This document shows positions 1 to 5,782 of a DNA stretch of 5,782 nt, piece by piece. Location of the stretch: the NCBI GenBank assembly GCA_964464825.1, contig CAYXKL010000139.1:1-5782 (forward strand), in the 5' to 3' direction. The notes beneath the pieces were generated by a model. The model was not told the origin of the DNA. It saw only the letters and a program-made list of their open reading frames with translations, and searched no databases. Position 1 is the stretch's first letter. Each line of letters opens with the position of its first letter. The stretch is from DYJK01 sp964464825. GTDB taxonomy: Bacteria; Bacteroidota; Ignavibacteria; Ignavibacteriales; Melioribacteraceae. The position numbers were made by a program, and so were the translations under genes.

Positions 1-1215
1 GTACAAGAGTTAGTAGATGATAGAGGAGCTGATGTAATTAATTTTAGCTGGGTATCGAGTTATTCTTCTCAACTTGCAAACGTCATTCAATATGCTTTAC
101 AAAATGGAGTCGTTTGCGTCGCGGCAGCTGGAAATGATGAATGGACAATCCCTGGAACAAGATACCCTGCAGCTTATAATTTTGGAACAGATGGACAAGT
201 AATAGCCGTTAGTGGGACACAGTTGACAAGTGGAGTTGAGCAATTTATTACTGGATTTAATTATAGCCCAGGCACTAACCCCATAAGTGATCCAACAAAT
301 GCTTTTATTGATTTTGCTGCACCCGGTTCAAATTATAGAGCACTTAGTGATGTTAGTTCAACTGGCTATATCCATATTTGGGCTGGAACATCTATCTCAG
401 CTCCTTTTGTCAGTGCTTTAGTAGGTTTAATGTTATCAGTCAATAGTTCATTAACTCCTAATCAGATATATGATATATTACAAAGAACTTCAGAAAAAAT
501 TGGACAGTATTCATATGATACAAATGGTTGGAATCGTTATCTCGGCTATGGTAGGATTGATGCTGAAGATGCTGTTAATGCTGCGTCAGGTGCCCCAGCG
601 AAACCTAAAAATCTTCATTTTACTTATTCTAATTCTGAGCATCCTTCACTCGGTTGGGACGCAAACACAGAATCAAATATAAGCGGTTATAGAATTTACC
701 GCGAGTATGATAAAAGCGGAACTTGGAGTTCTGCAGGTTACGTAAGTCATCCAACAACAACGTTTATCGATTATGTGGTTGATTATACAAAACCTATTTG
801 GGCAAAAACTGTTAGGTATAGAGTAAAAGCAGTGAATAGTTCCTTACAATATTCTGTATATAGTAATATGATTGAGACCACGGGGATTATGGCAGACCCA
901 AATATTGTCGCTTCGGATAAAAATGAAAAAGAAAAAATGGCAATAGAAAATTTTGTATTTGCCCTTGATCAGAATTATCCAAATCCGTTTAATCCAAACA
1001 CAAGCATTTCTTTTTCACTTCCCCAAAAGAGTTTTACATCCTTAAAGGTATTTGATATCTTGGGAAAAGAAGTAAAAGTACTAGTAAATGACTTACTTTC
1101 AGAAGGAAATTATAGCTTTAATTTTGACGGAAATAATTTATCAAGTGGTTTGTATATTTATCAGTTAAGTACAAATATGGGTATTGTCTCCCGTAAGATG
1201 TTGTTGATGAAGTAA
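1..1215 (+). CDS. Subtilisin-like (S8) serine protease with FN3-like domain and T9SS sorting domain, 5' partial
   Basis: The frame is open from the first base, so the gene starts upstream; 404 residues are visible. Residues 11-17 (DVINFSW) match the S8 substrate-binding strand. AAAGND at 41-46 carries the oxyanion-hole Asn (N45). GTSISAP at 129-135 carries the catalytic Ser (codon 391-393). The catalytic Asp and His must lie upstream of the window. Residues about 199-295 look like a fibronectin type III domain (proline-rich entry, SGYRIYRE strand). The last 80 residues, from NYPNPFNP at about 325, form a type IX secretion C-terminal sorting domain ending in KMLLMK. The expected product is an exported, surface-bound or released endopeptidase; its substrate is unknown. 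Every S8 motif expected in this part is intact, so it looks active. A TTG at 223 lies inside the protease domain and is not a real start. Confidence 0.93.
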   Translation, partial: VQELVDDRGADVINFSWVSSYSSQLANVIQYALQNGVVCVAAAGNDEWTIPGTRYPAAYNFGTDGQVIAVSGTQLTSGVEQFITGFNYSPGTNPISDPTNAFIDFAAPGSNYRALSDVSSTGYIHIWAGTSISAPFVSALVGLMLSVNSSLTPNQIYDILQRTSEKIGQYSYDTNGWNRYLGYGRIDAEDAVNAASGAPAKPKNLHFTYSNSEHPSLGWDANTESNISGYRIYREYDKSGTWSSAGYVSHPTTTFIDYVVDYTKPIWAKTVRYRVKAVNSSLQYSVYSNMIETTGIMADPNIVASDKNEKEKMAIENFVFALDQNYPNPFNPNTSISFSLPQKSFTSLKVFDILGKEVKVLVNDLLSEGNYSFNFDGNNLSSGLYIYQLSTNMGIVSRKMLLMK

Positions 1216-1228
1216 CATTGCTTTGTCG

Positions 1229-1258
1229 GGGAAGACAGTCATAACGCGCTGTCTTCCC
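1229..1258 (+). terminator. Perfect 10-bp inverted repeat after the protease gene, probable terminator
   Basis: GGGAAGACAG at 1229-1238 is perfectly complementary to CTGTCTTCCC at 1249-1258, with a 10-nt loop. It lies 14 nt after the protease stop codon and 37 nt before the kelch start. The stem is strong, but only a weak ATTCTTT follows instead of a proper T-run. It may therefore terminate inefficiently, or act as an mRNA 3'-end stabiliser between two co-transcribed genes. Confidence 0.6.
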
Positions 1259-1295
1259 ATTCTTTAACGCTAAGCTAAAAAACGGGAGATTAAAA

Positions 1296-2714
1296 ATGAG
1301 AATTAATTATTTATTACTATTATTTAATCTTTTTTCATGTATAACATTAGCCCAGAATTTTATACAAATCAATTCGTTAAAGGAAGCAAGAATAGGTCAT
1401 GCAATGGTTGTTTTGTCTAACGGAAATATACTTGTTAGTGGCGGCGAAGGGGGCTATGAAAATAGCATAAAGTCAAGTGCCGAAGTATATGAGGTTAGTA
1501 CAGGTAAATGGAGATTCACACATTCTATGAATGTGCCTCGTGTAAGTCACAATTTAATCTTGTTAGAAAGCGGCAAAGTTTTAGCTGTTGGCGGTTATAA
1601 GGAAAGAAGTTGTGAATTATTCGATCCAAATACAGAAACATGGGTAATGACTGATTCTGTCCCAAATTACCGGTTACTCGGGCAAACTGTAACTGAATTG
1701 AAAGACGGGAGAATACTTGTAAGCGGTGGAAATAGTGGAGCAATTGGAGATTCGATATTAGTGACGAAGATACTTCCTGAATGTGACATTTATGATCCAG
1801 TTACTGAAAAATGGAGCTCCGTTGCAAATTTAAATATTCCACGATGGATGCATTCGTCGGTATTATTAAACGATGGCAGAGTTTTAGTTATGGGTGGAGT
1901 AAGTGAAGAAATGCGTTCCTGTGAAATATATGATCCTATTGAGAATACCTGGATAATTACTGCTTCGATGAATGAACCGAGATCTTCATTGTCATCAATT
2001 TTATTACCAAATGGTAATGTTTTTATTAGCGGCGGTGATTCAATAGGAGTTAATATCATTCCTTGGAAAAAAAGTTGCGAAGTTTATGATGTTACAACTG
2101 AAAAATGGACATACGTTGACGATATGCTTGATTTCCGTGGAGGACACCAGATTTATTTACTACCAGATTCCAACAGACTTTTAATCTTTGGCGGCGCCAT
2201 AATGCAAAGCTCATACGAAGATACGTGGGAATACTACGACTTGACTAGTATGAAACCGATCTCAAAAGGTATTTTCCCAATAAAACTAATCTACACTAAG
2301 AATTCTTTACAACGTGGAGATGGAAGTATTGTCTTAATTGGTGGGGAAGAATTTGAAATTTCTTCTGATGGAATGCCATATTCTTGGCCGACAAACAAAT
2401 GTTATATTTTCAATATTACTACCGGAATAAATGATTATGGAACATTACCCGATAAATACACACTTTATCAAAACTACCCTAATCCATTCAACCCAATAAC
2501 AACAATAAAATACTCCGTTCCTCTTACCGAGCACATTTCTCTGAAAGTATATGATTTGCTTGGTTGTGAAATATTTACACTTGTTGATGGAATGAAATCA
2601 CCTGGGAATTATTCTGTTAGTTTTGACGGTTCTAAACTTTCAAGTGGAGTTTATTTTTATACTTTTACTGCTGGTAAATTTCGACAAACATGTAAAATGT
2701 TAATGATCAAATAA
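1296..2714 (+). CDS. Secreted kelch-type beta-propeller protein with T9SS sorting domain
   Basis: Complete, 472 residues. The ATG is preceded by GGGAG at 1284-1288 (7-nt spacer) and opens a signal peptide with a leucine-rich core, probably cleaved after residue 19 (ITLA/QN). Kelch-type repeats follow: Gly-Gly pairs at residues 49-50, 99-100, 144-145, 200-201, 246-247, 299-300 and 349-350, mostly followed by Tyr/Phe-Asp and a Trp (W72, W116, W173, W219, W271, W311). This is the blade pattern of a six- or seven-bladed propeller. NYPNPFNP at 393-400 starts a C-terminal type IX sorting domain ending in KMLMIK. Kelch propellers of this kind usually bind proteins or glycans; no catalytic residues can be assigned (galactose-oxidase-like folds share the repeat). 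A Cys at position 15 (LFSC) is a poor lipobox. The protease gene 80 bp upstream, with the same export signal, suggests linked surface functions. Confidence 0.9.
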   Translation: MRINYLLLLFNLFSCITLAQNFIQINSLKEARIGHAMVVLSNGNILVSGGEGGYENSIKSSAEVYEVSTGKWRFTHSMNVPRVSHNLILLESGKVLAVGGYKERSCELFDPNTETWVMTDSVPNYRLLGQTVTELKDGRILVSGGNSGAIGDSILVTKILPECDIYDPVTEKWSSVANLNIPRWMHSSVLLNDGRVLVMGGVSEEMRSCEIYDPIENTWIITASMNEPRSSLSSILLPNGNVFISGGDSIGVNIIPWKKSCEVYDVTTEKWTYVDDMLDFRGGHQIYLLPDSNRLLIFGGAIMQSSYEDTWEYYDLTSMKPISKGIFPIKLIYTKNSLQRGDGSIVLIGGEEFEISSDGMPYSWPTNKCYIFNITTGINDYGTLPDKYTLYQNYPNPFNPITTIKYSVPLTEHISLKVYDLLGCEIFTLVDGMKSPGNYSVSFDGSKLSSGVYFYTFTAGKFRQTCKMLMIK

Positions 2715-2758
2715 GGACATAATTATTTTATTTCCGTCTTTTGTTTTTAAGGGCGTAA

Positions 2759-2946
2759 GTATAACAAGCGGGTCAACATTGACCGCTTTTTCATTACAAC
2801 ATTATTTTATTATAAAGTTTGTTCTATTTAGAATGCATTGCTTTTAATAGTAGTTCCATAAGTGTAGTTGTTTTGTAATTATAATTATTTTCAAATAAAT
2901 AAACATTGTAGTGCGAGGCGGCAAGTTACCCGCCACGCCGTTATGT
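2759..2946 (+). other. attC: Integron attC-like recombination site 1
   Basis: Left end: R'' box GTATAAC (2759-2765), spacer AA, L'' box GCGGGT (2768-2773), one extra C (2774), then AAC. Right end: GTT plus ACCCGC (2925-2933), spacer CACGCC, then R' core GTTATGT (2940-2946). GCGGGT pairs perfectly with ACCCGC and AAC with GTT, leaving C2774 unpaired. That is the position of the extrahelical base of attC sites (a G on the recombinogenic bottom strand). ATAAC of R'' pairs with GTTAT of R'. The predicted exchange point is between 2940 and 2941. At 188 bp it is at the long end for attC. The A/T-rich middle would be the variable terminal structure. No upstream match to its R'' was found in the window. 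Confidence 0.8.
2766..2791 (+). terminator. Probable intrinsic terminator inside the left end of attC 1
   Basis: AAGCGGGTCAA (2766-2776) can pair with TTGACCGCTT (2779-2788), with one bulged G and a very small loop, followed by a run of T. It sits about 50 nt after the kelch stop codon and could end that transcript. The same bases form the left L box of the attC site, so the hairpin competes with the attC fold. The aligned segment of the other two sites also ends in a T-run (GCGTTTTT) but has a much weaker stem. Confidence 0.5.
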
Positions 2947-2971
2947 TGCAGAAAAGTAAAGTGAGGATTTT

Positions 2972-3787
2972 ATGATTTGGACAATTATATGGTTTGTTGT
3001 CTGTATCCTTTATGCAATATTTTCTCTGATTCAAATTAAATCTCCAGATTTTAAGAATACAGACCTGGTTATCATTATTACGGGTTTTTTTGGCTTATTA
3101 GCTTCTCTGCTTAAACACTTATATCAAAGTAATCTTTCATTCTATTTATATTGGATAAAATTTAAAAACTGGTTTCGAAATTATCCATCAAAGTGGGAAT
3201 TGAATATCAGATTTGATGGAAATTTTGATGATGACATTGTGAAGAAACTCGATGGTTTTATTCAATCAAATCAAAACATTTACGATAATTCTAAAGTTTT
3301 TCACAAGACAAAGAACTCAATCAACTTTTCAATATTCTCTACACTCAATTTTTATTTGGATTTCCAGCCAAAACATATAAATAGCCTGAATTATGATACA
3401 ATAGATATTTCGTTAAGTCCATTTGAAATTGGAAGCAACAGTTCTAAACGTAAACTCGAAAGTCAAATAATACCATTTTTATCTAACCTTCAGAACTTTC
3501 TAAAACCCGATAATACTTCATATGTCCTAAATATTTCATTCATAAAAGACAATCCATTTTTTACATTATTTATATCACATCTTGACCCTACACAAATAAA
3601 TTCATTCAATATCAATCTGCATATTGACGCTTATTCAAAAAATTCTTGCAAAGATATAGTTACAATCAATAAAGAAAATATAATTGTTAGCGCAAATGAT
3701 TTGCACAGCTTAAAAGAATTAGCAAACGATTTCATTTTTTTGTCCACGAACGTAAAACATTATTTAAAGGTCGCTAACAATGCCTAA
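2972..3787 (+). CDS. Unknown membrane-anchored protein, two N-terminal helices and a soluble domain (cassette A, gene 1)
   Basis: 271 residues; family not recognised. The ATG follows GTGAGG (2961-2966) at 5 nt. Two hydrophobic segments, residues about 2-20 and 31-50, look like a transmembrane hairpin. An aromatic- and Lys-rich stretch follows (57-70, several Trp, Tyr and Phe), typical of a membrane interface. Residues about 75-271 form a soluble, probably cytoplasmic domain with alternating beta-strand-like and helical stretches and no catalytic motif I can identify. There is no signal-peptide cleavage site, so the N-terminus is an anchor. The final ATGCCTAA overlaps the start of the next gene by 8 nt, implying translational coupling and probably a shared function. 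A small membrane protein paired with a soluble one fits a defence or toxin-like effector, but nothing in the sequence proves this. Confidence 0.85.
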   Translation: MIWTIIWFVVCILYAIFSLIQIKSPDFKNTDLVIIITGFFGLLASLLKHLYQSNLSFYLYWIKFKNWFRNYPSKWELNIRFDGNFDDDIVKKLDGFIQSNQNIYDNSKVFHKTKNSINFSIFSTLNFYLDFQPKHINSLNYDTIDISLSPFEIGSNSSKRKLESQIIPFLSNLQNFLKPDNTSYVLNISFIKDNPFFTLFISHLDPTQINSFNINLHIDAYSKNSCKDIVTINKENIIVSANDLHSLKELANDFIFLSTNVKHYLKVANNA

Positions 3788-4475
3788 ATCATTTAAAATA
3801 ACTTACATCGATAAATTCGATGCCACGAATATTCAAGAACAACCCGTTCTTCTAAATTCACAATACACTACAGACAACAAACCTCCATATCCACAATCGA
3901 AGATTTATAAGTCGCGAGATAAAGTAGCCAAAGATGATTTCGTTAAATATTTGATTGAACACGAGATGGAAGAATGTGCCTATGGGAGATTTAATGAGGA
4001 AGTATTTAACAAATATATTCGTCGTGAATATATCCATTCGTTTCAGAGTTCTACACTTCAATTGCTAATTCTAAATGGGAAAAAGAAATTTGTTTTAGAT
4101 TTCTGCAAGAAAACAAAGGACTGGAATTATCTTTTAATAAAAACAATCCAGATTAATATGGGTAGTTTATTAGAAAAACTACCTCACGTAAAAGGTGTAT
4201 GGTTTAGCTTTCAAAATGGTCTTATTAGAGCATCAGCATTGATGGGCGCTAATATTGAAGTTACAAATGACTTTAAAAAATATAATACGGAAGGTGAAAT
4301 ATCGACTTTGTCTTTTCATTTTGACTATAACAATATTATGCATCCAATAATGCTAGTTAATGACGGCACAGTTGTTCTACAAAGTAATTATACTGAAGTA
4401 TCTCAAGAATTGGATTTAGTGTTAGAAGTTAAGAAACAGTTGATTGACGGAATATTTGAAAAAAAAGATGTGTAA
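3780..4475 (+). CDS. Unknown soluble protein, partner of the membrane protein (cassette A, gene 2)
   Basis: 231 residues; family not recognised. The ATG lies inside the end of the preceding gene (8-nt overlap), with AAAGG at 3766-3770 as a plausible ribosome site (9-nt spacer). There is no signal peptide or transmembrane segment, so it is probably cytoplasmic. The N-terminal 50 residues are polar and Pro/Lys-rich. Residues 51-85 look helical and charged (HEMEE at 61-65 is not a zinc-metalloprotease HExxH). Residues about 90-135 hold a mixed helical region, and 138-203 look like an all-beta or alpha/beta segment (VWFSFQNGLI, STLSFHFDY, GTVVLQSNY). The end is a charged helix (207-231). The stop codon sits almost on the R'' box of attC 2. 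It could be an antitoxin, sensor or effector for the membrane partner; this is inference from arrangement only. Confidence 0.85.
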   Translation: MPKSFKITYIDKFDATNIQEQPVLLNSQYTTDNKPPYPQSKIYKSRDKVAKDDFVKYLIEHEMEECAYGRFNEEVFNKYIRREYIHSFQSSTLQLLILNGKKKFVLDFCKKTKDWNYLLIKTIQINMGSLLEKLPHVKGVWFSFQNGLIRASALMGANIEVTNDFKKYNTEGEISTLSFHFDYNNIMHPIMLVNDGTVVLQSNYTEVSQELDLVLEVKKQLIDGIFEKKDV

Positions 4476-4479
4476 CGCA

Positions 4480-4668
4480 ACATAACAAGCCGCTCAACAC
4501 GGACAGCGTTTTTCAGTGCGGCGTTTGTGTAATTGTAAAGTTGCGTTTGCAAAATAAAGTTTCTCTTAAAGGTAGTTCGTTCTAAGAAATATTTTTACAA
4601 ATAAAAAATTGTTGCGGTTAATTGGTATTGCTGTTCTGGGCTGCCGGTTAGCGGCAACGCCGTTATAG
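4480..4668 (+). other. attC: Integron attC-like recombination site 2
   Basis: Left end: R'' ACATAAC (4480-4486), AA, L'' GCCGCT (4489-4494), extra C (4495), AAC. Right end: GTTAGCGGC (4647-4655), AACGCC, R' core GTTATAG (4662-4668). GCCGCT pairs perfectly with AGCGGC and AAC with GTT, leaving C4495 as the extrahelical base. ATAAC pairs with GTTAT. The stretch TAACAA, L box, CAA, GGAC at the left matches the general layout of integron attC left halves. The site is 189 bp. Compared with attC 1 the L boxes differ on both sides yet stay complementary. Confidence 0.85.
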
Positions 4669-5734
4669 CGCAATAAAATATTGGTGAAATTATGGAAAAG
4701 GAAACTGTTTTAGCGAATATTAAATTTTCTTTTAATTACAGTGAAGAGACGCAAAAATGGTTATCAAAATATTTAGATAATTCAAATGTATGGTTTGCGT
4801 CAAGTGAAGGAACTCCGTTCTTTGGTGAATATTCTCGAACTTGGGATAGAATCCTAATTGATAATACTCAATATGAAGTCAAAGAATACTTCCTATCATT
4901 AGGACTTAGCGAAAATAATTTACCAATTGTCAAAATTAACGAACATTATGCTGGCTCTTGGATTATTGACGCTTCTATCGTTATGGCTACAACAATAGGT
5001 TCTACTTACATTATTCTTAAAGGAATTTCCGAATTACCAAAAATTGTAGATGGTCTCGTCGATTTAAAAAATCGAATTAAGAAGAAAGTTCATAAGGATA
5101 CTAATGATAAAGTTCGAGAATTACTTGATGAGCAAAGAAAACGTTTTGAATTGAAATCTCCTCCCAAAAATGTTATCGAATCCAATTTTACAATAGATGC
5201 GCGACCAATTTTGTCTTTAACACCAGCCAAGATGAAACATCATAAAATTCACTTGAGTGTTGGTGTGTCTGAAGAATCTATTACAATAGAAAACCTAAGT
5301 GACGATGTTATTAAATCTATCAAAATTGGCTTGTTTAAAAGCAAGGAAAAGAGAAACCAGTGGTCATATGCTGATGCTTACTCCGGTTATGTTGAACTTC
5401 TTTCACCCAATCAGACCATTTGTAAATCACTTGAAGAATTTAAGAATGGTAATTCGGAAAAACTGACAATTGATGAGTTGCCAATAAACATAGATTGCTG
5501 GATTCAAGATGATTTTGGAATATATCTATTTATGTTTTACTTAGATTAGCGCTATAACCCGCCGCTCAACACGGACAGCGTTTTTCAGTGCGGCATTTGT
5601 GTAATTATAAAGTTGCGTTTACAAAACCAAGTTGCTCTTTATGGTAGTATGTTCTAAGAAGTATTTTTTATAAATAAAAGTTGTTACGGTTAATTGGCAT
5701 TGTCGTTCTGGGCTGCCGCTTATCGGAAAGAGCG
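4663..5734 (+). mobile_element. Integron gene cassette B (one gene plus attC 3)
   Basis: 1072 bp from the exchange point in GTTATAG of attC 2 to the equivalent position in attC 3. The left end GTTATAGCGC (4662-4671) is the exact reverse complement of GCGCTATAAC (5549-5558), proving the two ends belong together. The right edge is less sure because the R' core of attC 3 is damaged. The coding sequence fills nearly all of the cassette; its stop codon TAG (5547-5549) shares its last base with the complementary end. No promoter is apparent in the 29-nt leader. Confidence 0.72.
4692..5549 (+). CDS. Unknown protein with central hydrophobic segment (cassette B)
   Basis: 285 residues; family not recognised. 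The ATG is preceded by GGTGA at 4683-4687 (4-nt spacer) and lies 29 nt after the cassette junction. Residues 1-85 look like a compact alpha/beta domain. Residues about 88-112 are hydrophobic and Gly/Ala/Thr-containing (SWIIDASIVMATTIGSTYII), a likely single membrane-spanning or membrane-inserting helix. Residues 113-152 are a strongly charged, Lys-rich amphipathic helix, possibly a short coiled coil. Residues about 160-285 look beta-rich (IHLSVGVSEESITIENL; end GIYLFMFYLD). There is no signal peptide and no recognised catalytic motif. The order soluble domain, hydrophobic helix, charged helix and beta domain could suit a membrane-acting effector, but a soluble protein with a buried helix is also possible. 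Confidence 0.85.
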   Translation: MEKETVLANIKFSFNYSEETQKWLSKYLDNSNVWFASSEGTPFFGEYSRTWDRILIDNTQYEVKEYFLSLGLSENNLPIVKINEHYAGSWIIDASIVMATTIGSTYIILKGISELPKIVDGLVDLKNRIKKKVHKDTNDKVRELLDEQRKRFELKSPPKNVIESNFTIDARPILSLTPAKMKHHKIHLSVGVSEESITIENLSDDVIKSIKIGLFKSKEKRNQWSYADAYSGYVELLSPNQTICKSLEEFKNGNSEKLTIDELPINIDCWIQDDFGIYLFMFYLD

Positions 5735-5740
5735 TATGTT
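5552..5740 (+). other. attC: Integron attC-like site 3, right end degenerate
   Basis: The left end is intact: R'' CTATAAC (5552-5558), CC, L'' GCCGCT (5561-5566), extra C (5567), AAC. By hand alignment at a constant offset of 1072, the first roughly 160 positions match attC 2 with about 20 differences. The last 25 or so do not: the L' position reads ATCGGA (5722-5727) instead of AGCGGC, and the R' core reads GTATGTT (5734-5740) instead of a GTT-initial core. The right arm no longer pairs well with the left. The site is probably impaired as a recombination substrate, or carries a sequence error. Confidence 0.68.
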
Positions 5741-5782
5741 TAAAGTAGATATTAAATTGAGTTCTCAAAGAAGTCATAATAA
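5736..5782 (+). CDS. Possible start of a further gene, 3' partial
   Basis: An ATG at 5736 opens a frame that stays open to the end of the window (15 codons, beginning MFKVDIKLSSQ). GGAAAG (5725-5730) lies 5 nt upstream as a possible ribosome site. The start would lie within the right core of attC 3, unlike cassettes A and B, where about 30 nt separate junction and start codon. Too little is visible to assign a family, and the frame could be chance. Confidence 0.35.
   Translation, partial: MFKVDIKLSSQRSHN

Larger units (their letters stand above)
2941..4662 (+). mobile_element. Integron gene cassette A (two genes plus attC 2)
   Basis: The cassette runs from the exchange point in the core GTTATGT of attC 1 to that in GTTATAG of attC 2, 1722 bp. 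Its left end GTTATGTTGC (2940-2949) is the exact reverse complement of GCAACATAAC (4477-4486), just after the last gene. This is the signature of a cassette whose attC was completed by its own left core when circular. It holds two overlapping genes with little spare sequence: 31 nt before the first start codon, and R'' beginning 5 nt after the last stop. No promoter is evident in the 31-nt leader, so expression probably depends on an upstream promoter. Confidence 0.78.

Noticed and set aside
1259..1276. TTTAACGCTAAGC before the kelch gene as an inverted attC core (GCGTTAAAG on the minus strand)
   Set aside because: No partner boxes or L-box pairing could be found nearby; it is a short chance match.
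1525..2059. Reverse-strand open frames within the kelch gene (1525-1743, 1790-2059)
   Set aside because: They lie opposite a well-supported gene with clear repeats, have no ribosome site, and encode nothing recognisable; they are shadows.
3960..3974. HEMEE (residues 61-65) in the soluble protein of cassette A as a metalloprotease motif
   Set aside because: The zinc motif needs HExxH; the second His is missing and no third ligand is apparent.
4029..4034. Possible internal or alternative starts in the second gene of cassette A
   Set aside because: The ATG at 3780 has a ribosome site and the usual overlap geometry; later starts would discard a coherent N-terminal region.
3858..4061. Reverse-strand open frame opposite the second cassette A gene
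   Set aside because: Short, without start signals, and overlapping a better-supported gene.
2759..5740. CRISPR array
   Set aside because: The repeats are about 188 bp, imperfect and separated by full genes; there is no spacer pattern.

Overview
The window looks like a piece of a Bacteroidota/Chlorobiota-type genome, most likely an Ignavibacteria-like lineage. The main evidence is two adjacent secreted proteins that both end in a type IX secretion (Por) sorting domain with the NYPNPFNP signature. Low GC and A/T-rich spacers are consistent with this. The exact lineage is inference.

Left part (1-2714). The 3' part of a subtilisin-like (S8) protease gene runs in from outside the window. Its product carries an FN3-like domain and a C-terminal sorting domain. 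A strong 10-bp inverted repeat follows. Next comes a complete gene for a kelch-type beta-propeller protein with a signal peptide and the same kind of sorting domain. Both products should be exported to the cell surface or medium.

Right part (about 2759-5782). The rest reads as an integron gene-cassette array. Three long attC-like sites (about 188 bp each) lie after the kelch gene, after a two-gene unit and after a single gene. They show paired R''/R' and L''/L' boxes, TAACAA-type left ends, GCCGTTAT right ends, and a conserved extra C in the left L box, which is the extrahelical base of integron attC sites. The two complete cassettes have ends that are perfectly complementary over 10 nt (2940-2949 with 4477-4486; 4662-4671 with 5549-5558), as expected if each was once a circle closed at its own core site. 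No integrase gene is in the window, so this is either the distal part of an integron or an integrase-less attC cluster (CALIN).

Cassette A (2941-4662) carries two overlapping genes, a two-helix membrane-anchored protein and a soluble partner. Cassette B (4663-5734) carries one protein with a central hydrophobic segment. I recognise none of the three families. Such cassettes often carry accessory functions such as phage defence, toxin-antitoxin or stress functions, and the membrane-plus-soluble pair is the best candidate here for an undescribed system. The third attC has a damaged right end, and a possible further gene starts inside it and runs off the window.
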